This document shows positions 35,851 through 45,800 of a stretch of 64,000 bases of DNA, piece by piece. The stretch is from Reyranella humidisoli (GTDB lineage: Bacteria > Pseudomonadota > Alphaproteobacteria > Reyranellales > Reyranellaceae): contig NZ_JAHOPB010000001.1 of the NCBI RefSeq assembly GCF_019039055.1, positions 2,392,001 through 2,456,000 of the forward strand, given 5' to 3'. Under the pieces are notes generated by a model that worked only from the letters and a program-made list of their open reading frames with translations, was not told the DNA's origin and searched no databases. Within the stretch, counting starts at the first letter, position 1; each line of letters begins with the position of its first letter. A program made the translations under genes and the position numbers.

Positions 35851-37434
35851 GTGCCCGATTCCGCGACTTCTCCCGCATCCGATGCCCGTCTGGCCGGCCA
35901 CCCGGCCGCCCTGCGGCGCACGTTTGCCATCATCTCGCATCCCGACGCCGGCAAGACGACGCTGACGGAGAAGCTGCTGCTGTTCGGCGGCGCCATCCAT
36001 GTCGCGGGTGCGGTGAAGGCGCGTGGCGAGGCGCGGCGGGCGCGCTCGGACTGGATGAAGATCGAGCAGCAGCGCGGCATCTCGGTCACCACCTCGGTGA
36101 TGCATTTCGAGTATGGCGGCGCCGTCTTCAACCTGCTCGACACGCCGGGCCATGAAGACTTCAGCGAGGACACCTACCGCACGCTGACCGCCGTCGATTC
36201 GGCGGTGATGGTGATCGATGCCGCCAAGGGCATCGAGGCGCGCACGCGCAAGCTGTTCGAGATCTGCCGCCTGCGCGACGTGCCGATCGTCACCTTCATC
36301 AACAAGATGGACCGCGAGTCCAAGGACCCGATCGAGTTGCTGGACGAGGTCGCCTCGACCCTGGCGCTCGACGTCTCGCCCATGACCTGGCCAACCGGCT
36401 CGGGCCAGAATTTCAAGGGCACCTTCGATCTCAACAACAACCGCATGCTGGTGTTCGACAACACCGACCGCAGCCGCATCGGCGAGGTGATCGAGAACTA
36501 CACGATCGCCGATTCGAACTTCGCCGAGGAGGTCGAGCTGGTGCGCGCCGGCTATCCCGCCTTCGACCTGGAGAGCTATCGCGCCGGCCATCTGTCGCCG
36601 GTGTTCTTCGGCTCGGCCTACAACAATTTCGGCGTGAAGGAGCTTCTCGACGCGATCGCGGCCTGGGCGCCGCCGCCGCGGCCACAGCCCGCCGAGCCGC
36701 GCGCCATCGAGCCGACCGAGGCCAAGGTCACGGGCTTCGTGTTCAAGGTCCAGGCCAACATGGATCCGAACCACCGCGACCGCATCGCCTTCCTGCGCCT
36801 GTGCAGCGGCAAGTTCCGCCGTGGCATGAAGCTGACGCAGATGGGCACGGGTAAGATCCTGTCGGTGAATTCGCCGATCCTGTTCTTCGCCCGCGAGCGC
36901 GAGATCGTCGACGAGGCCTGGCCCGGCGACATCATCGGCATTCCGAACCATGGCGTGCTGCGCGTCGGTGACACGCTGACCGAGGGCGAGACGATCAAGA
37001 TCGTCGGCATCCCCAACTTCGCGCCGGAAATCCTGCGCCGAGTGCGGCTGGAGGACCCGATGAAGTCCAAGCAGCTGCGGCGTGCGCTGGAGGACCTGGC
37101 GGAAGAGGGCGTGACCCAGGTGTTCCGCCGCGTCATCGGCGGGGACCATATCGTGGGCGTCGTCGGCGAGCTGCAGCTCGACGTGCTGAAGACCCGCGTC
37201 GAGGCCGAGTACAACGTCCATATCGACCTCGAGCCCGCGCCGTTCGAGACTGCGCGCTGGATCTCGGCCGACACCAAGGCCGACCTGGAAGAGTTCATGT
37301 CGGCCAATCGCGGCGGCATGTCCGAAGACCGCGACGGCTCGCCGGTGTTCCTGGCGCGCAATGCGTGGGAGCTGGGCTACATCGCCGAGAAGAGCCCCAA
37401 GGTGAAGTTCAGCGACATTCGCGAGCGTTCCTAG
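35851..37434 (+). CDS. prfC: Peptide chain release factor 3
   Basis: This 527-residue translational GTPase recycles RF1/RF2 from the ribosome. G motifs are ISHPDAGKTTLTEKLL, the switch region QQRGISVTTSVMHFEY, LLDTPGHEDFSEDTYRTL and FINKMDRE. The C-terminal domain III contains LQLDVLKTRVEAEYNV. The start is a GTG at 35851 with GAAGGA 12 bases upstream. It is divergent from the HEPN-motif gene across about 180 bases. Confidence 0.97.
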   Translation: MPDSATSPASDARLAGHPAALRRTFAIISHPDAGKTTLTEKLLLFGGAIHVAGAVKARGEARRARSDWMKIEQQRGISVTTSVMHFEYGGAVFNLLDTPGHEDFSEDTYRTLTAVDSAVMVIDAAKGIEARTRKLFEICRLRDVPIVTFINKMDRESKDPIELLDEVASTLALDVSPMTWPTGSGQNFKGTFDLNNNRMLVFDNTDRSRIGEVIENYTIADSNFAEEVELVRAGYPAFDLESYRAGHLSPVFFGSAYNNFGVKELLDAIAAWAPPPRPQPAEPRAIEPTEAKVTGFVFKVQANMDPNHRDRIAFLRLCSGKFRRGMKLTQMGTGKILSVNSPILFFAREREIVDEAWPGDIIGIPNHGVLRVGDTLTEGETIKIVGIPNFAPEILRRVRLEDPMKSKQLRRALEDLAEEGVTQVFRRVIGGDHIVGVVGELQLDVLKTRVEAEYNVHIDLEPAPFETARWISADTKADLEEFMSANRGGMSEDRDGSPVFLARNAWELGYIAEKSPKVKFSDIRERS

Positions 37435-37436
37435 GC

Positions 37437-37574
37437 CGAGCGAAGCTCGGCCACTGAGCGTCAGGACATCGTGAAACGATGTCCGGGAGCGCCGAAGAAG
37501 GAGCGATTACGCGAAGCTCATGACCCCTCCGTCAGCGTAAGACGCTGACGCCTCCCCATCTGAATGGGGAGGAA
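37437..37574. repeat. Composite palindromic repeat, family B, copy 4
   Basis: GGCCGAGCGAAGCTCGGCC, GGACATCGTGAAACGATGTCC, GGGAGCGCCGAAGAA, CATGACCCCTCCGTCAGCG, TAAGACGCTGACG and CCTCCCCATCTGAATGGGGA stand in the same module order as copy 1 at 21708-21893. It lies between prfC and the deacylase gene. Confidence 0.85.
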
Positions 37575-37689
37575 AGGGATCACGCTGCGCTCTGAATAGC
37601 AGTACGCCGGTAATGCATGGCTCCGGCCTTTCCGGGGCCGGCCGAGCGTGGAAAGCTGTCGTCCCCTTACAGAAGCAGCGGGACGGGCC

Positions 37690-39405
37690 ATGCACGACAT
37701 CGTCATTCGGGGCGGCACCATCGTCGACGGCACGGGCGCGCCGGCGTTCCAGGGCGACGTCGCCCTGGACGGCGACAGGATCGTCCAGGTCGGCGGCAAG
37801 GCGGGTCCGGGCAAACGCGAGGTCAAGGCCGAGGGCCGGCTGGTCACGCCGGGCTGGGTCGATGTCCACACCCACTATGACGGCCAGGCCACCTGGGATC
37901 CCGTGCTGGCGCCGTCCTCGTGGCATGGCGCCACGACCCTGGTGTTCGGCAATTGCGGCGTCGGCTTCGCGCCGGTGCGCAACGAGCACCAGAAGGCGCT
38001 GATCGAGATGATGGAAGGGGTCGAGGACATCCCCGGCATCACCCTGACCGAAGGCCTCAAGTGGGACTGGGAGAGCTTCCCGGAATATCTCGACGCGCTG
38101 GAGCGCCTGCCGCGCACCATCGATATCGGCGCCCAGGTCGCCCACCATCCGCTGCGCGTCTACGCGATGGGCGAGCGCGCCATCAAGCGCGAGATGGCGA
38201 CCGCTGAGGACATCGAGCTGATGGCGCGCCTCACCGAGGAGGCGCTGAAGGCCGGCGCCGTTGGCTTCACCACCAGCCGCACCGACCAGCACAAGACCCT
38301 GGCCGGCGATCTGGTGCCCGGCCGCTATGCCGAGCATGAGGAACTGATCGCCATCGGCAAGGCGATGGGCCGCGCCGGTCGCGGCACCTTCGGCTTCCTC
38401 TCCGATTTCGACGACGAGAAGGCGGAGTGGAATTGGGTCCGCCAGGTCGCCAGGGAGAGCGGCCGGCCGGTCTGGTTCCTGCTCACCGACCGCGGCTACG
38501 ACCCGCAGCGCTACAAGCGCCTGATGGAGGGCGTGCGCGCCTGCCGCGCCGACAACCTGCCGCTCTATGCCCAGGTCGCGGGGCGCCCCGTGGGCCTGAC
38601 GCTCGGCCTCAACACCTCGCTCAATCCGTTCGGCCTGCGCGAGGGCTATGCCGCACTGGCCCATCTGCCGCCGGCCGAGATGCTGGCGAAGCTGCGCACG
38701 CCGGAGGTGCGCCGCCTGATCCTGTCGCAGGAGGCCTCGCCGCGCCTGCTCGAGGTGCTGCCGCCGCTGTCGCGCCAGATCGCGACGCGCTGGGACCGCA
38801 TGTATCCGCTCGGCGACAAGCCGGACTACGAGCCCGCGCCGGAGCGCAGCATCGAGGCGTTGGCCAAGGCCGAGGGCGTGACGCCGCAAGAGTACTGCTA
38901 CGACTATCTCGTCGGGGCCGAGAACCGCATGGTCTATTTCCCCGTCACCAACTACGTGCACGGCGATCTCGAGGTCGTGCGCGAGCTGATCGAGGATCCC
39001 CACACCATCCTCGGCCTGTCCGACGGCGGCGCGCATTGCGGCGTGATCTGCGACGCCTCGCTCAACAGCTCGATGCTGCAGCATTGGGTACGTGACCGCA
39101 CGCGCGGACCGCGCCTTGGCCTGGAATTCGTAGTCAAGCGCATGACCAGCAGCACCGCCGACTTCTACGGCTTCAAGGATCGCGGCCGCCTGCAGCCGGG
39201 CATGAAGGCGGACGTCAATGTCATCGACTTCGACGGCCTGACCTTACACAGCCCTAAGATGATCTTCGACCTGCCGGCGGGCGGCCGCCGGCTCGTCCAG
39301 AGCGTCGACGGCTACGACATGACGATCTGCTCCGGCACGCCGATCTTCGAGAAGGGCGAGGAGACCGGTGCCCGCCCCGGCAAGCTGGTGCGTTCGACGG
39401 CCTGA
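37690..39405 (+). CDS. Amidohydrolase-3 family protein, N-acyl-D-amino-acid deacylase-like
   Basis: This 571-residue urease-superfamily hydrolase starts HDIVIRGGTIVDGTGAP and has the metal site DVHTHYDGQATWDP. The middle has GAVGFTTSRTDQH and the conserved Asp is in LGLSDGGAHCGVI. The C-terminus returns to the small beta domain with LQPGMKADVNVIDFD. Family members remove acyl groups from D-amino acids, but many homologues of this length have unknown substrates. The ATG at 37690 follows GGGACGGGCC, a weak ribosome binding site. Confidence 0.9.
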   Translation: MHDIVIRGGTIVDGTGAPAFQGDVALDGDRIVQVGGKAGPGKREVKAEGRLVTPGWVDVHTHYDGQATWDPVLAPSSWHGATTLVFGNCGVGFAPVRNEHQKALIEMMEGVEDIPGITLTEGLKWDWESFPEYLDALERLPRTIDIGAQVAHHPLRVYAMGERAIKREMATAEDIELMARLTEEALKAGAVGFTTSRTDQHKTLAGDLVPGRYAEHEELIAIGKAMGRAGRGTFGFLSDFDDEKAEWNWVRQVARESGRPVWFLLTDRGYDPQRYKRLMEGVRACRADNLPLYAQVAGRPVGLTLGLNTSLNPFGLREGYAALAHLPPAEMLAKLRTPEVRRLILSQEASPRLLEVLPPLSRQIATRWDRMYPLGDKPDYEPAPERSIEALAKAEGVTPQEYCYDYLVGAENRMVYFPVTNYVHGDLEVVRELIEDPHTILGLSDGGAHCGVICDASLNSSMLQHWVRDRTRGPRLGLEFVVKRMTSSTADFYGFKDRGRLQPGMKADVNVIDFDGLTLHSPKMIFDLPAGGRRLVQSVDGYDMTICSGTPIFEKGEETGARPGKLVRSTA

Positions 39406-39441
39406 CTGAGACCCAATCACAGCAGTCTTGTCAGAAATCCA

Positions 39442-39557
39442 CCTCACCCTGAGGAGCGCTCCGCAGGAGCGCGTCTCGAAGGGTGGGCACGAGCGCTCCG
39501 TGTTTTGCCGATCCTTCGAGACGGCCGCTGCGCGGCCTCCTCAGGATGAGGGTGGTG
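39442..39557. repeat. Intergenic inverted repeat, family D
   Basis: CACCCTGAGGAGCGC, GCGCGTCTCGAAGGGTGGGC and, further on, GATCCTTCGAGACGGCCGCT and GCGGCCTCCTCAGGATGAGG form a long imperfect dyad. Similar elements are widespread in alphaproteobacterial genomes. It sits between convergent genes. Confidence 0.7.
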
Positions 39558-39600
39558 TGGGCGAACTCGAAGCGGAAAGAATCCAAGACGACTAAAGCTT

Positions 39601-40440
39601 CTATCTCTTCGGCGACCAGCCGTAAGCCTTGGCGCACGCGCCGCCCATCAGCATGGCGCGCTCGCTGTCGCTGAGCGTCTTCGTTTCCAGGAACGGCTTC
39701 ACGGCGTTCTCGTAGTTCACGACCGCGAAGGCGCGGGTCCAGTCGGTGCCCCACAGGCAGCGCTCGAAGCCCCAGGCATCGAACACGCGCTTCAGCGGAT
39801 CCCAGATGTCGGGGAACGGGTAGGGCTGCTGCGACAGCGTACAGGCGCCGCTCACCTTGATGACGGCGTTGGGACGCTTGGCCAGGTCGAGGATCTTCGG
39901 CAGGTCGGCCCATGGCTCGGCCGGCGCCGGCGGGTCGCGCGGCTGCAGCAGGCCGAGATGGTCGACGATGAAGCGCACATTGGGATGGCGGTCGATGATC
40001 CTGATGCCATCGTCGACCCTGCCCCAGAACAGGAAGTTGAGCGGCAGGTCGTAGTCTACGGCAGCCTTGCAGATGCGGTCGAAGCCGGGATGGTCGGGAG
40101 CACGCTTCTCTTCCTCGCGCAGGAAGATGCGGATGCCGACTGCGCCCTGCGTCTCCTTCCATTTCGCGACCACGTCGGCGACGTTCTCATCATCCGGGTC
40201 GACCGGCTTCACGATGGCCATGCGGCCCGGGTGCTGGCGGGCCACTTCCTCCGCGTAGCTGCCGTCATAGCGGTACATCGAGAAGGACGAGATGAAGATC
40301 GCGCCGTCGACGCCGACCTTGTTCATCGCCGCGACCATCTCGTCGCCGGTCACGTGAGGCGGCCAGTTCGGCACGGTGGCCCATGGGCGCTTCGGCGTGT
40401 TCGCTTCATAAGCATGGACCTGCGAATCTATGATCGGCAT
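39601..40440 (-). CDS. Amidohydrolase-2 family protein
   Basis: This 279-residue TIM-barrel protein opens PIIDSQVHAYEANTPKRPW, with the QVH form of the metal motif. It has FIVDHLGLLQPRDPPAP in the middle and ends with FERCLWGTDWTRAF. It is related to the 275-residue protein at 8006 (both have the GTDxTR ending). These short members include lactonases of the gluconolactonase/2-pyrone-4,6-dicarboxylate hydrolase type. The exact reaction is not predictable. Confidence 0.88.
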   Translation of the reverse strand: MPIIDSQVHAYEANTPKRPWATVPNWPPHVTGDEMVAAMNKVGVDGAIFISSFSMYRYDGSYAEEVARQHPGRMAIVKPVDPDDENVADVVAKWKETQGAVGIRIFLREEEKRAPDHPGFDRICKAAVDYDLPLNFLFWGRVDDGIRIIDRHPNVRFIVDHLGLLQPRDPPAPAEPWADLPKILDLAKRPNAVIKVSGACTLSQQPYPFPDIWDPLKRVFDAWGFERCLWGTDWTRAFAVVNYENAVKPFLETKTLSDSERAMLMGGACAKAYGWSPKR

Positions 40441-40463
40441 GGCACGTCTCCTTCCTTCTCATA

Positions 40464-40556
40464 TTCCTCTCCCCCGCTAGGGGGAGAGGCTAGGTGAGGG
40501 GGGCACAGGGTGCGTCGTCCCCCTCACCCAACCTCTCCCCCAATCGGGGGAGAGGA
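40464..40556. repeat. Dispersed inverted repeat, family C, copy 2
   Basis: TTCCTCTCCCCCGCTAGGGG and TGAGGGGGGCACAGGGTGCG, then CCCCCTCACCCAACCTCTCC and AATCGGGGGAGAGGAG, form the same dyad as at 32961-33053. It lies between two minus-strand genes, downstream of the CoA transferase. Confidence 0.88.
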
Positions 40557-40567
40557 GTCTGACAATT

Positions 40568-41791
40568 CTACTTCTTCTTCCGTTCCGTTACCGGCACCGT
40601 GACTTCGTCGGAGCGGAGACGCGTCAGCTCGTCGGCGTTCAGTCCGAGCAGCTCACCGAGCACGGCATCGGTGTGCTGTCCCAGGGTCGGCGCGGGCCGC
40701 TTGATCTCGGACTTGCCGCCGGTGTGGAGCCGGATGGGAGAGATCGGCACACGGGTCTTGCCGCGGCGCGGATGGTCGACATCGACCCAGAAGCCGCGCG
40801 CTTCGAGATGAGGATCGTAGGCGACCTCGCGCGCGGTCTTCACCGGGGCACACGGCACGCGCGCCGTGTTGAGCAGCGCCAGCACCTCGTCCTTGGTCTT
40901 CGTGATCGTCCAGGCGCCGACCATGTCATCGATCATTGCCATGTTCTTCGCGCGCCCTGGTGTGGTCGCGAGTTCGGGGTTCGCGAGCCAATCCTCGCGG
41001 CCCAGCATCTCGCACATCGACACCCAGTGCCGCTCGGCCGAGGTGAAGATCGCGACGTAGCCGTCGCTGCAGCGATAGGTGTTGTACGGCGCCATCGCGA
41101 GCGCGGGATGGCGGTTGCCGGTGCGGTCGGGCACGTTCTTGTCGCCGTCCATCACCGCGCCCAGCGCCGAGGCGATCGAGATCGCGCCGGCCTCGTGCAT
41201 GGCGACCTCGACACGCTGTCCCTTGCCCGTGCGCTCGCGTTGCACCAGCGCGCCCAGAATGCCGGCACAGAGATGGATGCCGGCAAGGAAATCGCACACC
41301 GCGGCGCCGGCCTTGGTCGGCGGCCCGTCGGCGTCGCCCGTGGCGTTGGTGATGCCGCTCATCGCCTGGATGGTGACGTCCATCGCGGCGAGGTCGCGGT
41401 AGGGGCCGTCGAGGCCGAAGCCCGAGCTGCCGCCATAGACGAGTCGCGGATTGAGTTTGCTCAGTACCTCGTAGCCGAGGCCGAGCCGATCCATGACGCC
41501 TGCCGCGAAATTCTCGATCAGCACGTCGGCCTGCTCGACCAGCGCCAGGAAAAGTTCCTTGCCGCGCGGCTGCTTGAAGTCGAGGACGACCGATTCCTTG
41601 TTGGAGTTGAGCATGACCAGCGGATAGGGCTCGACCTCGCGCTTGCGGCGGCGCACCACGTCGCCCTCCGGCGGCTCGATCTTGAGCACGCGCGCGCCCA
41701 TGAAGGCGAGCTGCAGGCCGCAATAGGGCCCGTTGTAGATTTGCCCGAGATCGAGGACGAGCATCCCGTCGAGCGGGCGGCGGATGGTCAT
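40568..41791 (-). CDS. CaiB/BaiF-type (class III) CoA transferase
   Basis: This 407-residue enzyme moves CoA between carboxylic acids. It opens PLDGMLVLDLGQIYNGPYCG and has ARVLKIEPPEGDVVRR, NSNKESVVLDFKQPRGKELF and the catalytic-Asp segment AAMDVTIQAMSG. GGAGAA lies upstream of the ATG at 41791; an upstream in-frame extension is rejected. The C-terminus ends in a Lys-rich tail. The divergent RidA genes begin about 115 bases away. Confidence 0.93.
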   Translation of the reverse strand: MTIRRPLDGMLVLDLGQIYNGPYCGLQLAFMGARVLKIEPPEGDVVRRRKREVEPYPLVMLNSNKESVVLDFKQPRGKELFLALVEQADVLIENFAAGVMDRLGLGYEVLSKLNPRLVYGGSSGFGLDGPYRDLAAMDVTIQAMSGITNATGDADGPPTKAGAAVCDFLAGIHLCAGILGALVQRERTGKGQRVEVAMHEAGAISIASALGAVMDGDKNVPDRTGNRHPALAMAPYNTYRCSDGYVAIFTSAERHWVSMCEMLGREDWLANPELATTPGRAKNMAMIDDMVGAWTITKTKDEVLALLNTARVPCAPVKTAREVAYDPHLEARGFWVDVDHPRRGKTRVPISPIRLHTGGKSEIKRPAPTLGQHTDAVLGELLGLNADELTRLRSDEVTVPVTERKKK

Positions 41792-41906
41792 GGGCGCTTT
41801 CTCCGATAGGCTTCCCGGGACTGTAGCGCGAACCGGCGGCACGGGGAGGGCGGAGTGCGTCCCCGGTCCGTTGTGCGAGCCGGAGAGGCGCTTTAGGTTC
41901 GCCGCC

Positions 41907-42257
41907 ATGAGCAACATTGTACGAATCGACGTCGGCCCGCGCATGAGCGAGGCCGTCACCCTGGGCAACCGCATCTACTGCTCGGGCATGATCCCCGAGG
42001 ATACGAGCCTCGACATCACCGGCCAGGTCCGGCAGGCGCTGGCCGAGATCGACTCGCTGCTGGCCAAGGGTGGCAGCGACAAGACCAGGATCCTGACCGC
42101 CACGATCTGGCTGAGCGATATCTCGGATTTTGCCGCCATGAATAAAGTTTGGGACGCCTGGGTCGTGCCCGGCCAGACGCCGGCCCGCGCCACCGTCGAG
42201 GCCCGCCTGAACGACCCGAACATGAAGGTCGAAATCATGGTCGTCGCGGCGATATAG
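41907..42257 (+). CDS. RidA/YjgF family protein, copy 1
   Basis: This 116-residue trimer-forming Rid-superfamily protein has IYCSGMIPE, LLAKGGSDKTRILTATIWL and TPARATVEARLNDPNMKVEI. The Arg in PAR, which binds the substrate carboxylate in RidA, is present. The Glu that follows in canonical RidA (KVEIEAI) is Met here (KVEIMVV). Deamination of enamines/imines is therefore uncertain. It is followed 50 bases later by a paralogue. Confidence 0.9.
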   Translation: MSNIVRIDVGPRMSEAVTLGNRIYCSGMIPEDTSLDITGQVRQALAEIDSLLAKGGSDKTRILTATIWLSDISDFAAMNKVWDAWVVPGQTPARATVEARLNDPNMKVEIMVVAAI

Positions 42258-42307
42258 GCTCTGCTAAGGTCCCGCCCGCTTTTCAAGTTTCTTCGAGGAG
42301 AGAGAAT

Positions 42308-42655
42308 ATGAGCATCAAGCGCATCAACGTCGGCGCCCGCATGAGCAGCGCCGTGGTCCATGGCGACACGGTCTATCTCGCCGGCCTCACCGCCGACGAC
42401 GCCAAGGCCGACGTGAAGGTCCAGACCAAGCAGATCCTCGACAAGGTCGACAAGTTCCTGGCCGAAGCCGGTACCGACAAGTCGAAGGTGCTCTCGGCCA
42501 ACATCTGGCTGACCGACATCTCGACCTGGAGCCAGATGAACGAAGTGTGGGACGCCTGGGTCTCCCCCGGCAACACGCCCGCGCGTGCGACGGTCGAGGC
42601 GAAGCTCGCCGCCCCCGGCCTCAAGGTCGAGATCATGATCCAGGCCGCCAAGTAA
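42308..42655 (+). CDS. RidA/YjgF family protein, copy 2
   Basis: This 115-residue paralogue of the preceding gene shares the stretches TPARATVEAxL and KVEIM, and MNxVWDAWV. It also has Met in place of the usual Glu. GAGGAGAGAG precedes the ATG at 42308. It ends at a strong hairpin terminator. The last 40 or so bases of the gene and the terminator are repeated at 45901-45986. Confidence 0.92.
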   Translation: MSIKRINVGARMSSAVVHGDTVYLAGLTADDAKADVKVQTKQILDKVDKFLAEAGTDKSKVLSANIWLTDISTWSQMNEVWDAWVSPGNTPARATVEAKLAAPGLKVEIMIQAAK

Positions 42656-42700
42656 GGCGCGTCCGTTTCAATGGAAAGGGCCGGCATCCGCCGGCCCTTT
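42611..42700 (+). repeat. Direct repeat, left copy: RidA 3' end plus terminator
   Basis: Positions 42611-42660 match 45901-45950 at 44 of 50 bases, including the stop codon and the following GGCGC. Both are followed within about 20 bases by a hairpin with the same stem sequence (AAAGGGCCGGC). The two copies bracket the Calx-beta/CBM2 gene. Confidence 0.85.
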
Positions 42701-42706
42701 TTCTTT
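42675..42706 (+). terminator. Rho-independent terminator after the RidA pair
   Basis: An 11-bp perfect stem AAAGGGCCGGC / GCCGGCCCTTT with a 4-base loop (ATCC) is followed by a T-rich tail TTCTTT. Confidence 0.9.
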
Positions 42707-42753
42707 GGGCGTTCTTTCCGGAGCCCCCGATTTTGCCGGCCACTTGCCCGTTC

Positions 42754-42767
42754 GCCGATTAATCGGC
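42754..42767. promoter_or_regulatory. Perfect 14-bp palindrome upstream of the CBM2 gene
   Basis: GCCGATTAATCGGC is a perfect dyad about 100 bases before the ATG at 42870. It could be an operator for a helix-turn-helix repressor or part of the promoter. This is inferred only from symmetry and position. Confidence 0.35.
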
Positions 42768-42869
42768 CTCGTTCATCGAGTACTCGCGGTTGGCGTCTGT
42801 TCCTCTCCGGGAAACATGACATCTCATCAGCAGAGACACTGTCGCTGACAACCAGCCGGAGGGAAGGAC

Positions 42870-45800
42870 ATGGCGAACGAGGCAAGCGCGACCGGGAAGA
42901 TCTTCCAGATCACGTCGGATGGCGCGGACATCACCGGCTTCGATCCGGCCCGGGACAAGCTCGATCTTGGCCCTGTCACCGTACATAACGGCATTATCGT
43001 CGATACCCCGACCGGCGTCGGGATCATGAATCCGTGGTCGGGCGAGATCGCGGTTGTCGTCGGCGTTTCGCTCGGTCAACTCACGATCGACAGCTTCGTG
43101 CCGATCATCAACGATCACCTGCGTGAATGCGTATCCGGTGCGCTTGCCTGGGAACATGGAATCGCGGCGAACGACCACACTGTCTATGCGCGCTCCCACG
43201 AGATCGGCCAGATCGACCGGGTCGCCTTCAACCCCGCCACCGACACCGTGGACTTCCGATACTTCGGTACCCGCGAACAGATCTATATGACCAACAATCC
43301 CGAAGGAGTGGTCATCTCCAATTCGGGAACGGGTCAGGCGTTGATTCTGCTGGGTGTCACGACCGCTGATCTGAAAGCCGAGAACTTCGTGTTCTATTTT
43401 GCGGAGGCCCGCGAGGACCGCGTTGCCCTGCAACTCGGCTTCAGTTCGGTTCCGGATTCGCAGATCAAGCCGCAAGGCGTGCCCATCGCCGGCACGAACA
43501 ACTGGCCGACGGGCACCGGTAACGGGGCGCCTCCCTCCGGCGAGGCTGGAACGACCACCATTATCGACTGGCACCATGGCACCAACACCGCCATCGCCTT
43601 CGATCCGTCGAAGGACAAGCTCGATTTCGGCTGGTTCAAGGCCAGCGAATTCTCGGTGAAAGAGGTCGATGGCTCGACGGTCATCAGCATCGAGGGCAAC
43701 CGCCAGACCTACGTTCTGACGGGCGTGTCGCTCGCCGAACTGGACCACAACAATATCGCTGCCCGCGACGCCACGGCACGTGCGGAATGGCAGGAGCTGA
43801 TCGATTCGGCCGAGGGATCTGCGGCCGTCGTGCCGCAACTCTCGATCGCCAACGGCACTCTCGCCGAAGGTAATGCCGGCAAGAGCCAGATGGTTTTCAC
43901 CGTCACGCTTTCGCAGGCAGCGACCGGCCCCGTTTCGGTCGGCTATACGACCGGGAACGGTACGGCCACTGCCGGCCAGGACTATGCATCGGTTGTTGGT
44001 ACGCTGACGTTCGCGGCAGGCGAGACTGCCAAGACGGTCAACGTCGACATTCTGGGCGACACCCTCGTCGAGACCAACGAGACCTTCACCCTCTCGTTGT
44101 CGTCGCCCACGGGCGCCACGATTGCCAGGGGGCAGGCCACGGGCACCATCGTCAACGACGATATCGATACGCAGCCCGCCACGCTGCCGGCCATCTCCAT
44201 CGCCGACCTGTCGACCAGGGAGGGTAACGGCGAGCACAACCATTTCATGTTCGTCGTGACGCTGGACAAGGCATCGTCCGTGCCGGTGACGGTGCAGTAC
44301 AAGACCGTCGATGGCAGTGCGGCCGCCGGCGTGGACTACACGGCTTCCACGGGGACGGTGACGTTCGCGCCGGGCACGACCTCGCAGATGATCCACGTGG
44401 ACATCAAGGGCGACAGCATCGCCGAGGCCGACGAGACATTTACCGTGATGCTGTCCTCGCCTGTCGGCGCCACGATTGCCGACGGCTCGGGTACCGGCTT
44501 GATCACCAACGACGATGGGACCGCTCCGGTCCTGCCAGGCCTGTCCGTATCGGATGCCACGCGGGTCGAGGGAAACTCGGGCACGGCCAAGCTCAACTTC
44601 ACCGTCTCGCTGTCGCAGGCCGCCACGGGTCCGGTGACGGTTCAGTACGGCACCGCCAACGGCACGGCGAGTGCGGGTTCGGACTACAAGGCGAAGTCGG
44701 GCACGCTCACCTTCGCGGCGGGCGAGACCTCGAAGACGGTCTCGGTGACCGTGTCGGGCGACACCGCCGTCGAGGCGAACGAGACGCTGACGCTGAACCT
44801 CTCGGGCGCGAGCGGTGCCACGATTGCCGACGGCTCGGGCGCGGGCACGATCACCAACGACGACATGGCCGCCCCGACCGGCGGGACGGCCGTTGGTTAC
44901 AAGGTCAGCGACAACTGGGGCGCAGGTTTCATCGGCAACATGCAGGTTGCCGCCGGCGGTACCGCCCTGAAAGGCTGGACCGTCGAGTTCGACGCGGCGT
45001 TTGCCATCACCAACATCTGGAACGCCCAGATCGTAAGCCACATTGGCGATCATTACGTCATCAAGAACATGTCCTATAACGGCACGGTCGGCGCCCATCA
45101 GGAGACAAGCTTCGGTTTCCAGGCAACGCCGGGCAGCGACGGGACGGCGGCCACGGGCTTTACGCTCAATGGCATATCGTCCGGCAGCGGGACGCCGGCA
45201 TCCGCGCCGCTCCTGCCAAGCCTGTCGATATCGGATGCCACGCGGGCCGAGGGAGATTCGGGCACGGCCATCCTTGACTTCACCGTGTCACTGTCGAAGG
45301 CGGCCTCGGGGCCGGTGACGGTCCAGTACGGCACCGCCAACGACACGGCCAGTGCGGGGTCGGACTATACGGCAAAGTCGGGCACGCTCACCTTCGCGGC
45401 GGGCGAGCAGTGTAAGGTCATACAGGTGCCGATTGCCGGCGATAAGCTGGCCGAGGGCAACGAGAAGTTCACGGTCACGCTGACCGATGCTCATGGCGCC
45501 GCCATAGGACGCGGCGCTGCAACGGCCACCATCAACGACGACGATGCAGCGCTTGCATCGACATCGTCGCCGCCCGTCACCAATTCGACGGCATACGGCA
45601 CGTCGAGTGGCGATCTGGAGGCCCTGATGAAGGTGGTGGATTCGTGGAGCGGCGGCTTTAACGCGGCCGTGACCATCCACAACGACGGGGGAGCCGTCTC
45701 CGGTTGGCAACTCGAAATCGAGACACAGAGCGAGATCACCAGCATATGGAATGCGGAGATCGTTTCACACGATGCCAGTGGCTATGTGGTCCGCAACGCC

